Assembly (NCBI GenBank): GCA_030142905.1
Contig: JASJOG010000018.1
Location: 2,859,001-2,923,000 of the forward strand
DNA: 64,000 nt
Source: Heliopora coerulea
Lineage: Eukaryota > Cnidaria > Anthozoa > Scleralcyonacea > Helioporidae
Reading direction: 5' to 3'
The first letter of the stretch is position 1. Each line of letters begins with the position of its first letter. Under the pieces are notes generated by a model. The model ran no database searches. It was not told the DNA's origin and worked only from the letters and a program-made list of their open reading frames with translations. The position numbers were made by a program, and so were the translations under genes. Shown one piece after another: positions 51,499-63,550 of the stretch.

Positions 51499-52436
51499 AC
51501 TTGGATACCTAAACCTTAAACATTGAGGGTTCAAGGTTTGTTGGAAAAGGCTTATTTAAATTCTGATAGGAATTCCTTCGATGTTGCTAGGGGTATTTTT
51601 TGTAAAGTAAACAAATTTACAGATTTATAAAGATTTTGCTCTTGGAAAAGTGAAGTTTTCTCAATAGGGGCTATCGGTTGAATTGTTGGTGCAAGCCAAG
51701 ACGACGTTGAATTTTGAGTTCCGCGAAGCCGAATCATTGAATTTGCAAAGTATTTCTACTAATTTGCATTACACTGCAAAACTTTGATGTTTGCATCGGA
51801 CTTTACACTCATTTAACTTTACATTGCATTGTAAATCCTCTGGAAAATTTTATATAGCAGTTGACTTGCATGTGTATTCGTCATGAAATGTGTGAAGGAG
51901 GATTTGCATAAGTGGTCTAAAATGGCGGCGACCATAACAGTCGAATTTAGTCTTCTTAGACCGACACACGACTTTAAGATAGAGATGAATTGCATTTTGC
52001 CTTTCCGGTTTTTTTGCACGTAGTGTTATACAAATCCTCCTTCACACATTTCATGAAGAATAAACATGCAAGTCAACTGCTATGTAACATTTCCCAGAGG
52101 ATTTACAAAGCAATGTAAAGGTGAATGGGTCTCAAGTTCGATGCAAACATCAGTTTTGCAGTGTGGCGTGTAGTCAAATTAGTAGAAATAAAGCACTTTG
52201 CGAATTCAAAGATTCGGATAAGTAAAGTTCGATATTCAACAATTCGGTCAGCATGGCGTAGCCCGTACTAACAGAACCTCACTTTCCCAACAGCAAAATG
52301 TTTTATAGAAATAGGTCAATTAGTTTGCTCTGCAAAATAGGCAAGGCAACATCCTAGGAATTTCTATCAGTTCTTAAATAAGCATTTCCCAACAAATTTT
52401 ACACCCTTAATGTTTAAGGTCTAGGTGTCAAAAGGG
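51499..52436. repeat. Long fold-back element (~0.94 kb)
   Basis: Arms of ~410 bp (51499-51910 and 52020-52436) are mutual reverse complements with moderate divergence, e.g. GTTGACTTGCATGTGTATTC against its counterpart at 52057-52079 and CCTTAAACATTGAGGGT against 52405-52425. The ~110-bp loop (AAAATGGCGGCGACCATAAC) has no gene. Confidence 0.88.
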
Positions 52437-52731
52437 CAATCTTCATTAAATTAGTTGTACCTAAATATATACCACAAACTATAAATGTGGTATATATGTA
52501 GATATCTACCCGTTGTATATCTAAATATATACCTTGAATTGTTAATTAATGATATTCTTATGTATTCATTCTTTTTTATGCCCCACTTATCCCTGGAGAA
52601 TATTAAATCCCCGCCAGCTTTTAAGAGTGTTCGTGCTATTTAAAGAATAATGGAAAACAAAGAAAACCGACTCAATCATTAGATAATGAACGTAATATCT
52701 GCGTGAGGGTTATATACCAAGAACGGAGGCT

Positions 52732-52786
52732 CTTAGTCAGATACATCCCGAGGGGCCGTAGCCCCCGAGGGATACATCTGGCTAAG
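52732..52786. repeat. 55-nt GC-rich hairpin
   Basis: CTTAGTCAGATACATCCCGA and TCGGGGGCTACGGCC-side complement ending GGATACATCTGGCTAAG fold around GCCGTAGC. Confidence 0.85.
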
Positions 52787-52929
52787 GTCGATGTTCGAGG
52801 TATCTAACTGACTTAATTCATGATTGAGGAGGTCATAAGATGAAAACAATTCTGAATGATAGAAGAGAATGTAAACCATGAATAATTGTATGTTGGTTTT
52901 TGATTTTAGGATTTTAGAATATATTAACG

Positions 52930-53830
52930 GCGAGATTTGCATAAGGCGTGATAAAGCTGTTTACTTCAGTTTTGGGTTGAAACGTTTTTCTTGTGTTAAG
53001 ATGGATAGTGATGATGATTCCGTTTATTTTACTCAAAACTCGTTGATCCAAGATGTTACTGGGAGTGATTTAATGACGTTTTGTATTTGCCAGATGAAAC
53101 CACCAGAATTCCAGCAAATGTTTTGTCGAACAGACGTAACATTGCGATCGTTAGCGATGAGGAGTTGAGAAGGAGACACTAGGAAAGAATACCAGAGAAG
53201 ACGAGGAGTAATACTGCGTGATGTTTAGGAACTTGGACTGATTGGGCCAGGGAAAGAAGTGCAATGTGTACTTTGGGAAAAGCATCGGGCGTAAATGAAC
53301 GTTACAAAGTTTTTAAATGTGGATATCTTAGATCAAGAGAAAAAAGAATTGAACTATTGGCTTAGCAAATTTATCGTGGAAGTGAGAAGAAAAAAGAATC
53401 CGGGAATGCCGTATCCTCCGAACACGTTATATCAGATTTCTTGCGGATTACAGAGATATTTGAGAGAGAATGAGAAGCCTGAAATATATAATTTTGAAGA
53501 TCCATGTTTCAAAGCATTTCAAGATTCACTTAATTCAGAGATGAAAAGACTCACGTGTCTCGGCGTGGGCGCCTTTGTTAAACAAGCTGAAATGTTCACA
53601 GAAGATCAAGAAGAGAAATAGTAGAGTTCAAGAGTGCTCTGCAGCCATAGTCCAGGAGTGCTATTAAACACCTTAGTGTTTCTTATTGGAAAGAATTTTT
53701 CTCTTCGAAGTGGCAAGGAACACCAACTTTCACGGTTTAGTCAACTATGTCTAGTGACGAGAAAAGGAAACGAGGAAGAGATGTTGGTGTGCTATTCGTT
53801 TGGTGAAAAATTAATCTTGGGGGTCTAAGA
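52930..53830 (+). pseudogene. Crypton/DUF3504-type N-terminal fragment (third, distinct family member)
   Basis: Degenerate start region 52930-53290, then 53295-53621: NYWLSKFIVEVRRKKNPGMP, YPPNTLYQISCGLQRYLREN, DPCFKAFQDSLNSEMKRLTC. After a stop, 53634-53828 in another frame gives HSPGVLLNTLVFLIGKNFSL, RSGKEHQLSRFSQLCLV. This matches the core-binding and following region of ZMYM/QRICH1-like, Crypton-derived DUF3504 proteins. The catalytic part with HxxR and Tyr is absent, so it is a truncated relic. Confidence 0.75.
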
Positions 53831-53867
53831 CATTGCATGATAAAGGTGAATCTTCTCTAATAATTGG

Positions 53868-53938
53868 GTGGTGTCGGGCACACGCCCTCCCACCTCCAGA
53901 CTGGAGGGAGACTGGCGTGTAATCTCTCCCGACACCAC
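53868..53938. repeat. 71-nt GC-rich hairpin
   Basis: GTGGTGTCGGG (53868-53878) pairs with CCCGACACCAC (53928-53938). Inner ACACGCC/GGCGTGT and CTCCAG/CTGGAG also pair. Confidence 0.88.
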
Positions 53939-54289
53939 AGTAACAACAGACCTGGCCTATTTCACCTTGTCTTTTGAACCCTTCTGGGTCTTTTGGGGCT
54001 CTGGTACACGCCTGCCCTCCCCCTGGCGAATATGGCAAATATGGCGAACACGTGGGAATGTCGTCTCTGATAAAATCGCAACTTTAGGGAATTGATTTGA
54101 GTTTATATTGAATGAACTTTGATGAACGTAAATCTAAGTTAACTCGTAACTGAAAAATCAAAAGAAGTTGATTCATATGGCAGTTGACTCTAGAAAACAA
54201 GGAATAATGCCAGGAATAGTCGCCATCGCTCCAGATTCGATCTTTGCCTGATACCAAGTAGATCAATTTAAAAATACGAAAGCAAGACA

Positions 54290-56418
54290 AGTTCCATTTG
54301 AAAAACTGGACTTTGGTATCTACAAAACATCATCGAATTGTGTTGCGTTCACAACGTCAGAAGAAAGAATACTGAAATGGACAAAAGCAACATATCTTCG
54401 TTACTATGTCAGTCTACAAGACAACGCCAGACAGCCATGTGCCTTGAAGTGTTTGTGGGAAGAACAACAGGCATACAACTACCCGTCAAAATGCGACAAG
54501 ATTGTGATCCACCTCTCAATTGAAGGCAACAAGTCTTGTGAAAATACAGTCATAATATTAATATATCTAAGCACCGGGAGGATCCAAATACAAGGACGAT
54601 CTCTTCGCGAGTGGGGAGATTACGAGTTTAGTCGTCTACTTGAAATTGTCAACGCTAATCCTGACAAAGTTTCGACCGAAATGTCAACAAATATGCCTGA
54701 ACAAATTCGCCGAACGACTGTACCAGCCACAACGCCAAACACAAACTAACACAAACAAAAACATAAGCGACACAAGCAACAATCCAAACGGTGGCGATGC
54801 GTGCCTAGATAAACCGTAGACATCAACAAACAGCCCAGCCCGTGAGAAATCCTTCGCCACAATTAAGAATACTGTTGCCAACCTAGAAAGTGACTTCGTC
54901 AACTTTAAACACGAAATCCTAAAATCACTCGAGAACTTTGAAACAAAACTGAAAGAAAAGGACAAAGAAATCGATCTCCTACGAAACCGAATCACCTCAC
55001 TTGAATCACACAACGAAACTCTACATGGACAACGTATTGATGACGCAGCCATGATCCAAAAATAATCTGACCTAGAGAAGAGGCTAAGCAACGTCCTTTT
55101 GCGCTGTATCAAACATGAAATGACGCAGATTGTTAACAAACCAACAATGAATACTAATAAAGCCACAGACCAAAATGCATCAAGACCACCTGCATCTATT
55201 GAGTTTGAAACCAAGAATGATGATACTGAGCTAAAGGAGCCACATATAATGAATGAAAACAACTTAATCTGTCCCAACACCCCCGACATCTCAACACCAG
55301 CAACTCAGGCAAACCCCATGGAGTCTCCAACCACCCCAACTTCAAACAATAACTCAATGCCAATTTACTCGATCACAATCACCAATAAATTCTCCACACT
55401 TACCGACCAACAAGAAGAAACTACAACAATAAACAATGATACTATCCCAAATAATTTATCAACTTCAAACAACACCAGAACCAACCATGAAAACAACCAA
55501 TCATCGCCCCCTGAAAAATCCTTTACCACCGAAACAATCCCATGCGATTCCAATGGGAAGAAACTCGACATCAAACTACTTTGTTCTGGTTCATCCTGCT
55601 CCTACATCAAATGCCCAACCATGGCCAAAGCAATTGGAATCATGGAACAATACAGTTTTACCAACCCCAGAACATTCATAATCCACTGTGGGACAAATGA
55701 CATTTAAAAAGTTTCAAATGAAGAGTTCTGTCAAAAAGTTTCCACCATGCTCATCACCACACAACAGAAATACCTTAACAGCCGGATCATCATATCAAGC
55801 CTGCTCCCGAGAAGTGACAACCTTTCATCCCAACTCCCTATATCAAACCAACGGTTAGAAAAGATCTGCTCACCAATGGCTAAAGTCCTCCTCGTCAAAC
55901 ATTACAACCTGTTTGCATCAAGGAACATCTTATACGACAGAAAACATTCAAATTACAAGGGCTTCAGACTCTTCACAAAGAACGTGAAAGGCGCTTTCTT
56001 TGGAAATAAGATACAGCTTCAACCCAAAGCCAGAAACCAAAAACATATGAAAGAGGCCACAAGACACCAACAACAACATAACCGACACAATCCACACCAT
56101 CCAAAACCAATCCATCCACCTTTTCACTATTTCAATCCCACCTACAGCAAATCCCTCTACAACACCCCAACCCACCCAACATCTGAAAATGGTCTTTTCC
56201 ATGGCCTTCGTAAACCCCATACCTATCCGCAACTAAGATACCCTATGAACATACCATCCACCCAAAGTAATAACCCTACAACAAGTAAAGCTTCAAATGA
56301 ATGGCCAGGGAATGGAAACACTCCAAGAAACCAAAACACACGACAGAAAACCAATGATGCCAACCTGCCAAAACATTTTGTGGACCTGGTTAAACTCCTA
56401 CATGGATATACTTCCTAA
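54290..56418 (+). pseudogene. Non-LTR ORF1 with SGNH-hydrolase-like domain, broken
   Basis: 54290-54749: FEKLDFGIYKTSSNCVAFTT, SEERILKWTKATYLRYYVSL and AYNYPSKCDKIVIHLSIEGN, an N-terminal domain I have seen in cnidarian ORF1-like proteins. 54840-55080: a predicted coiled coil (LESDFVNFKHEILKSLENFE, KEKDKEIDLLRNRITSLESH). 55099-55560: low-complexity Asn/Thr/Pro linker. 55560-56000: SGNH-like domain with FIIHCGTNDI and a catalytic Asp-x-x-His-like LYDRKHSNYKGFR. A His/Pro/Asn-rich tail ends at 56418. Stops at ~54750, 55065 and 55707. ORF2 does not follow, because a PLE begins 40 bases downstream. Confidence 0.72.
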
Positions 56419-56659
56419 ATACTGACGTACTGTATTTAAGTGATTGAATTTAATAGCAATGGGTGCCAGTGTAGGTAGTCGAGGATAACAAGATGCGATA
56501 ACTTTGGGTGAAGCAACTACCTGAAATATACGAAAAGAAACTTCGACGTTTCGAGCAAAGGCCCTTCGTCGGGAAGTTAGTAGGGTGTGTCAGGAAAACA
56601 ATGAACTAACCACCCCCATGAACTAACATCGGGCCAAGACTAATAGACTTAAACATAAG

Positions 56660-58957
56660 AAAAACGCTCATTAATACCATGGGGGTGGACGGTGCCGAGT
56701 TTGGAAATGAGACGCATTTCATGTCTTTTGCGGCTATCATTGCTCCAGAAATGGGACAGAGGGCTCGAATTTTCATATCTGAAACACTGTGATTACCAGC
56801 ATTGAAATGTCTGGCAACAGGCTGGTTAGCATCGCCACCAATGACAGCGTGGCAGTGCTCACCAAACCTTGTCCTCAGAAGTCTTCCAGTTTCTCCAATG
56901 TAAAGCATGCCACATCTACTGCATGAGATGCAGTAGATGAGATGGGAGGAGGTGCACGTGAAATGGTGCTTGATATGATACTTAGATTTAGGTGCCAGAA
57001 TAGTGGTGGAAGAATCTATGAAGTTAGAAGTTTTACACTGACCCACACCACAAGGAAACGTGCCGTTATGTGACGACGAATCCTGTGATAGGGAGCTATG
57101 GACTAGGGTTTCACGGATATTTTTGCTGTGTCAAAAAGAGACTAGGGGGTTACTGGAGAAAATGGAAGATGTTTCAGGGTCGTTTTTCAGGATGTGATAA
57201 TTCTTCCTAATGACATCTCTAACTTTGAAATTAAAAGGATGATAAGTGAGAACTAGGGGAATTTTGTTATGAGTAGTGACATTAGACACATGGTCTCTAA
57301 GGGTCTCAGATCGGGGAATTTGGGAGGCCTTTGAAAAGGCAGTGTCCAAAAGAGAGGTGGGATAGCCACGTTGGACAAAAAAGTTTCTCATTTCCAGACT
57401 TTTGGCTTGAAAGTCTTCATCTTCACTGCATAAGCAGCGAAGACGAAGGAACTGAGAGAAGGGAATCGACCTCTTGGTGTGGTTGGGGTGGGAAGAAGAA
57501 AATAGAAGATAGCTGTGGGAGTAGGTAGGCTTGTAGAATACAGAAGTAACAAGTTTATTGCCATTGATCGTTACGAGTATATCTAAGAATGATACACTGG
57601 TCTCACTGATCTCCCATGTGAACTGTAATGCTGGATGGAAATTATTAACAAACTTAATAAAACGCTCCAATTCGACACGCGAACATGATGCTGTACCAAG
57701 ACAGTCATCGATGTACCTACCCGGGTAATCAGGTAAAGGATCAGTGTATTGTTCAAAGATTTGTTTTTCCACAAAACCAGCAAACAAATTGGCATAGTTG
57801 GGACCCATTTTGGTTCCCATGGCTACACCCTTTATTTGTTGGTAATGCTCACCATCAAAGGAAAAATTGTTGAGGGTGAGCACCAACTCAGCCAGTCAGA
57901 TCAAAACAGAAGTAGACGGCTCCTGGTTGGGACGCTTATCTAGAAAGAATTTAAGGGCCTTTAAACCATCATGATGGGGGATCACAGTGTACAAGGATTT
58001 GACATCCATGGTGAAAATGACTTTGTGAGTGCCATGAAAATGAATGTTTTGAAAGATTTGGAGAGCATCTTTGGTATCCCTGATATAGGATGGTAAGTCC
58101 CTAACCAAGGGTGTCATAACATGATCAAGATAACTGGAGATGAGCTCGGTTGGACAACCACAGGCAGAGACAGTGGGTCTACCTGGATTGTTAGGTTTGT
58201 GAATTTTAGGCAGGAAATACATGACATGTGTGCGAGGTGTGGTGGTAATAAGATTCTTGGCAGTTTCAGGAAGACCACCAGTGGTGATAAAGATCTGGAT
58301 GATGCTAGAGATGGTGGTTTGGTTGGTGGAAGTCAAATCCCTGTCAACCCTGCTGTAAAAAGCAGTGTCACTGAGTTGCCTGTGTGCTTCATTGCGATAT
58401 AAGTCAGCCCTCCAAACAACCAAAGCACCACCCGTATCAGCTGGCTTCATAACAATGTAATCCCGAGCACGAAGTGATCGAAGGGCACTAAATTCAGTAT
58501 CAGTTAGGTTGGATGACCTTTTGGGCCTAAGCTTGGGGAGATGTTCTATGTCATGTCGACATTGTTGAATGAATAGTTCTAGGGACCCATTTTGGTCTTC
58601 TGGAGGAGACCAGGAAGATTTCTTTGGGTTGATGGCCTCAAAAATGTCCTTGTCAGAGACGGAGGACTGGTCGTGAAAGTGTGCTTTTAGACGTAACCGT
58701 CTAAAAAACAATTCGGTATCGGTTCTAACTGAAAAAGGATCAAGGGACCCGGGGCTGGGAACAAACTTGAGACCTTTCCCTAGGACAGATCTCTCATGGT
58801 CGGATAGGGTTAAATCGGGGGGAATCGTAACAACTAAATTGCTCTCGTTTGCTGAGCTAGTGTGGCTAGGGTTCGAAACAGGAAGAGTGCCTAATGAAGA
58901 ATTGAATTTAGAAGCTTTACTCGCTTGAAAAAATGAGAAAAGTCTAGAATTCAACAA
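56660..58957 (-). pseudogene. PLE polyprotein: reverse transcriptase fused to GIY-YIG endonuclease, two nonsense codons
   Basis: One frame runs 58957 to ~56745. N-terminal region: SVRTDTELFFRRLRLKAHFH. RT: DYIVMKPADTGGALVVWRAD, YFLPKIHKPNNPGRPTVSAC, FTMDVKSLYTVIPHHDGLKA, IKGVAMGTKMGPNYANLFAG, PGRYIDDCLGT (catalytic YIDD), ISFLDI-like SVSFLDILV and FYKPTYSH. Linker: HNGTFPCGVGQCKTSNF. GIY-YIG: MLYIGETGRLLRTRFGEH. TGA codons at 57896-57898 and 57131-57133 both fit CGA-to-TGA change. A 1-nt shift near 56740 alters the last ~45 residues. Without these it would be a ~760-residue PLE protein. Confidence 0.93.
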
Positions 58958-59137
58958 ACGAATGAAATGTATGGTGTCCTTTCTTAAAATAGAAGGACAT
59001 ACCGAAGATGTGATTTACATTTTTTTGTTTACACTTTGTTTTTACCAAATCCATCTTATTGTTCTATTTTTTATCACGTGATCGCTTTTGTATTCAACAA
59101 TATAAAAGCTCATGTTGTTTTCCCGACACACCCTACT

Positions 59138-59177
59138 AACTTCCTGACGAAGGGCCTTCGCTCGAAACGTCGAAGTT
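59138..59177 (+). ncRNA. Hammerhead-ribozyme-like motif in PLE terminus
   Basis: AACTTC (59138-59143) pairs with GAAGTT (59172-59177) as stem I. Core CTGACGA is 59144-59150, one extra A follows, then stem II GGGC/GCTC around CTTC, GAAAC (59164-59168) and GTC. The other three terminal copies (51194-51233, and minus copies near 50225-50265 and 56535-56575) read CCGACGA, losing the invariant T of the core. Confidence 0.5.
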
Positions 59178-59223
59178 TCTTTTCGTATATTTCAGGTAGT
59201 TGCTTCATCCAAAGTTATTGCAC

Positions 59224-59392
59224 ATTGAATTTAATAGCCTTTTTTACATTATTCCAGAAAGGAGAAACTTAGTTTCTAGTTTCATTAATTAACCTTATGT
59301 AACATGCACAACACATACACACACCCAGAAAAATATATTATTTTATAAATTAAATATAATTTATCAAAGGTCACTCGATCATACTCAAATCA
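59224..59392. other. Short spacer after the PLE
   Basis: Contains a CACACAC-rich stretch near 59313 and no gene. Confidence 0.5.
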
Positions 59393-59730
59393 CAGGGCCG
59401 GCGGAACAGGGGTGGCTGGGGCGGCTACGGCCGCTCCACTTTTTCGGCCAATTTTATGCTGACGTAGGCATTCTTAAAAATAAAACAACATTACCAATGT
59501 TTTACTTTATTTGAGTTCACTAACTGTTAAGGTGCTACCGCTCATTCTTTAATTACGGAAGTTAAAAGCGAAATCGGCGTGATTGTTTGAAACACGCGAT
59601 ATAATGTTGCTAATTTCAGTAATTTGAAACCTCGCAACCTCCCACGATAGCTAATTTATTCAAAAATGCATTGCGCTGAAACTCGAAACTACAACGTTTT
59701 TGCTTGGGGCCTTTTTGTCAGTACTCAGTA

Positions 59731-62700
59731 CAGTGGCGTAACGGGGCTAGTGGGGGCCCTTAGGAGAATTTTGCTCGGGGGCCCCGACCTTCCTCAGCTT
59801 AGACATACATTTCAAGACTTCAATGGACTGCTGGAGGTTATAGATCCTGAAATCTGAATCAGATGGAAAGATATTACATTTGCAACTGAACCTTCACAAT
59901 ACACATGAAATCATCTATTTGATGAAAGATAAGGAAAATGGAAAACGATAACATGTAGATATTAACACTAACGTGGCTTGTGCAAGATCTAGTAAATGTA
60001 CAGAGATAATTCTTATGATCATGTTGAACCAAAATAATGAATTACTATACAACAGAGCTACTAACATAAATGCTATTTTTACATAATAGGCTGCTAGCAA
60101 TGAAAAAATACAATGACAATTATATTTCTTTTGAAATATGACATTTAAAATGAACAGGACAAAGTATGTAAGCTACATTTATGTCCACGCGAGACTGCAT
60201 GACACAGTGTCCACTGTCTGAGAATATGTCCAATAGGCAATATAATAAAACCGAACATTTACACTTTACAATTACAAGCCAAACTGCTTGCACCTACGTG
60301 CATTGAGACTTGCAACACTGTTAATCAATTCCTTCTTATCAATTGATCTGGCCTCAGCATTTTCAATAGACAGAATAGCCAAGTGATCTAGTCTCTCTTG
60401 GCTCATTGTGGATCTAAGGTATGTCTTAATGAGCTTTAGTTTGGAAAAGACCGCTCTGCCGATGCCACAGTTGCCAGGATTGAAACGAAGAGAACGAGTA
60501 GCTTGTATGCCATAGGAAACGACGAAGTGATGCGACTTTTAAGCATCAATTTTATCACATCCAAGACACAGTCTTTTTCTTCAATTTCTTTTCTAAATTC
60601 GTTAACAAACGATCTGAGCTCTGATTCCAAGTCTTCGGTAAAATCAGCTGGATACTGACTCAGTATTGCCGATGAAGCTCTTAAAAGGTCTTCCTGAAGT
60701 AGCCTTTACCATACGTTTAGGAAATAAAATTTCAAACGTGGACGTTACCATGTCTTGACCCTCAAATCTTTGCCGCAGTTGCATTAAAGCTGTATCTACT
60801 GTTTTATAAAAGACATTCACTTTAAACGCTTGTTCAGGATTATCTATATTTTCGTCATCACACAATTCATCCAAAAACTTCTTGACCTTTCTTTTTCTCT
60901 TTTGTTTAAAATGGAGGGCAGCATCCCATGATTTGGCCAATGCAGAAGCCGTTAGCACCACAGAGTCCCAAGAGTCCCGTAGATTCTTAGCTTTGAAAGA
61001 GAGTAGCTTAATAGCCTTGCAACAACTGAGAGATCAACTTCAGGACACTGCATTTTACTTGAAGTGGAGTTTATTGCGCGGAGAATTCGTTCCCAAATAA
61101 CGATAAATAATACAAATTCATAACTTTATAATTTTTCCTTAAGACATCTAGCCTCATCCCTTTCTTTTTTATTTGTCGATCTTAAAGACAGTCGCATTAG
61201 AATCTTGATAATGTCCCGGTATCTATCGCGGACGGCACGAACTGCATCTATTCGCGAAGACCACCTTGTCACACATAATTTCTTGAAAGTGAGAGATCCG
61301 CGAGCAGCATGGATTCTAAGTTCCTTCCACTTATTCAACGATGACCCAAAGAAATGAAATACCTCACGCAATAGCCCACAGAAACTTTCATTCTCCTGTA
61401 TTGAGCTAACCTCATCATTTATTACTAAATTCAAGTTGTGACAACCACAGTGTACGAATGGAACCGGAGATTGGACCATCTCTTTAATTAAACTTTGCAC
61501 ACCAGTGTGAATCCCGCTCATTACACTAGCCCCATCATACCCTTGACCTCTTATCTTACAAAAAGACAAACCAAGTCCTCCAAGAAACTCCTTCGCAGTA
61601 GAACCTATACCCTCTGCCTTTGCATCATTTAATTTAACAAAACCTATGAAACTCTCAACCACCCTACAGTCTTCACCCTCAACCTGTACCCACCTAACGA
61701 CAACGCTCAGTTGATCCACCCGTGAGATATCACTAGTTGAATCCAAAATAACAGACCAAAATGGTGCATCGTTGATCTTTTTGACAAGTGATGACGTTAC
61801 CGCATTTGCAAGTAGACTAATTAGCTCATTTTGAATTTTGGCACTGAGATATTTAGTAGCTTTTGCAGGAAGCGAAATAACTTCAGAAAGGACTTCATCA
61901 TATTGTGCAACCAATGCAACCAATCCCAGAAAGTTGCCTCCTTCACATATTCCGTCAGACACGGCTTCTCGGTGGCCCCTGAAAGCTAAACTTAACGATA
62001 CCAAAGTCAAGATGATTGACAGGATTCGTTCCAGGACTTTGACCCAAAACAGTGAATTTCGGCATATTTCATTCTTGTTTTCTTCATCAAGAACTTTTCC
62101 AGATTTCCACCTTAGACAGACAGCGGATGCTTCTATGTGCAAAACTGACTTTTTGTGCCGATTAATCTTGGCAGACATATTATGAGTAGAACCCGATACG
62201 CCGTTTATCCAACCCTTTTGACTCTCGTAATTCTTGTTTGAACGATCAGCAAATAGCCAAGAAACCTCACAGTATGGTTTTTTCAGTTCGTTGGAATAAC
62301 AAAGCCAGCCTCTTGGAACTGAAATATTATCGACAAATTTGTTGTAATACTTGGCATGGAAATTAGTGACCAATGTTCCTGCTTCATCTCTGTATTCAAA
62401 AGGGCCAGATGGTCTACATGGTCCATGGTTTAAAGTCTCCCTTTTTAAAGAAGCGTCGTTGATTGTCTCGCAAAAGTGGCCGCGGTCTGCTGGATATCGT
62501 CTCGACGAATCAAAATCAAACTGAGATCTTTCACTAACAGAATTCAATCTTGAAGATGGATCACTTTAATGGCTGATAGCGACACCATTTTCTGGTACTG
62601 GTGCAGCGACAATGTTCTCTTTGTTAAATGGCGCAATGCTTTCTTCTTTTTCTGCTGCTTCTTTCTCTTTACTCCGTCTATTATTTTCAGATATTTTAGG

Positions 62701-63525
62701 ATTTTGCTTCCCATAATCTTCATTGCCATCACTGTCACTCGAGGAGGCAGGACAATCACCTTGAAGCCGAGTATCACCTTGACAAATTGTTAATTTATCT
62801 TTCTTCTGAGTCTGAAGAAAAGACGATATGTTTCTCGTACTTGATGTGGCAGCTTCGATCCTACGATTTTTCTCTGCTCTTTTAAATGCACCCGAATTAT
62901 ACTTTCGTTTTAAATTTGATGCCATAAATTACTATAGGAAATAACATGGTTCGAGAAGAATTAATGAAAACTGGCATTCGTGTTTCGCCAACTATTTGTT
63001 TTACCGTCTGTAAAAGCTCGAGAAACGACAACGCTGACGTCAGTAACTAAATACCACTAGTAAAAAAAAATTATAAGTTAATTTCGATGTCATTAGCCAA
63101 TCACAAATAAGTAAAATTGATTGAAATTGTATTAACAGCGAAATTACCATAACCAAACTGACTTCCAAGCAAAACAAACGTCCGCCGAACGTTGTGACTA
63201 TCGTGTTCTTCGAACATAAAGTAACTGTCAAAGACCTCTTACTAGAGGTCGGGCGGCGAATTGGTGCCTGAGATACACTTATGACATGTACCGCATTATT
63301 TAAAATGGCAGCAACTACAGAAGAAATACGAATATCATTGTGAACAGAATGTTAGTGAAAATTACTCCCTTGGTTTATCGTGTGATAGGAATCATAAGAT
63401 ATCATTTCTTCTAATTAATTTAAATTTTTAAAGTCATGACGTCATCATAGATTCATCGGGGGCCCCTTTGAGGTCGGGGGCCTTAGGAGTTGCTCTAACC
63501 CTGACCTTAGTCCGTTACGCCACTG
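59731..63525 (-). mobile_element. hAT DNA transposon (3795 bp) with perfect 8-bp duplication
   Basis: Ends CAGTGGCGTAACG (59731) and CGTTACGCCACTG (63525). ACTCAGTA is at 59723-59730 and 63526-63533. GC-rich GGGGGCCC tracts lie inside both ends. One minus-strand transposase gene. Confidence 0.97.
60290..62925 (-). pseudogene. hAT transposase (TTF zinc-finger/ZMYM1-like), few defects
   Basis: Starts at ATG 62925 (MASNLKRKYNSGAFKRAEKN), with a basic/acidic leader and an in-frame TAA at 62566-62568. The frame continues: CRPSGPFEYRDEAGTLVTNF, WLCYSNELKKPYCEVSWLFA (zinc finger), FWSVILDSTSDISRVDQLSV (first catalytic Asp), GQGYDGASVMSG (second), VHCGCHNLNLVI, TRWSSRIDAVRAV. It stops at TAA 61126-61128. 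After a shift near 61020 come KAKNLRDSWDSVVLTASALA and KVKKFLDELCDDE; later PMAYKLLVLFVSILATVASA, ERSFPN and KTYLRSTMSQERLDHLAILS form the C-terminal dimerisation domain. About four lesions in ~860 codons. Confidence 0.9.
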
Positions 63526-63550
63526 ACTCAGTAGATGCGTTCACAATGTG

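Larger units (their letters stand above)
56458..59223 (-). mobile_element. Penelope-like element, nearly complete (2766 bp), 15-bp target duplication
   Basis: ATTGAATTTAATAGC lies at both 56443-56457 and 59224-59238. Terminal repeat sequence is present at both ends in inverted orientation (56480-56605 and 59085-59215). One minus-strand ORF encodes RT plus GIY-YIG. The best-preserved PLE in the window. Confidence 0.96.

Noticed and set aside
55099..56418. Asn/Thr/Pro-rich frames as a secreted or structural host gene
   Set aside because: They lie between a coiled coil and an SGNH-like domain in the order of a non-LTR ORF1, with stops.
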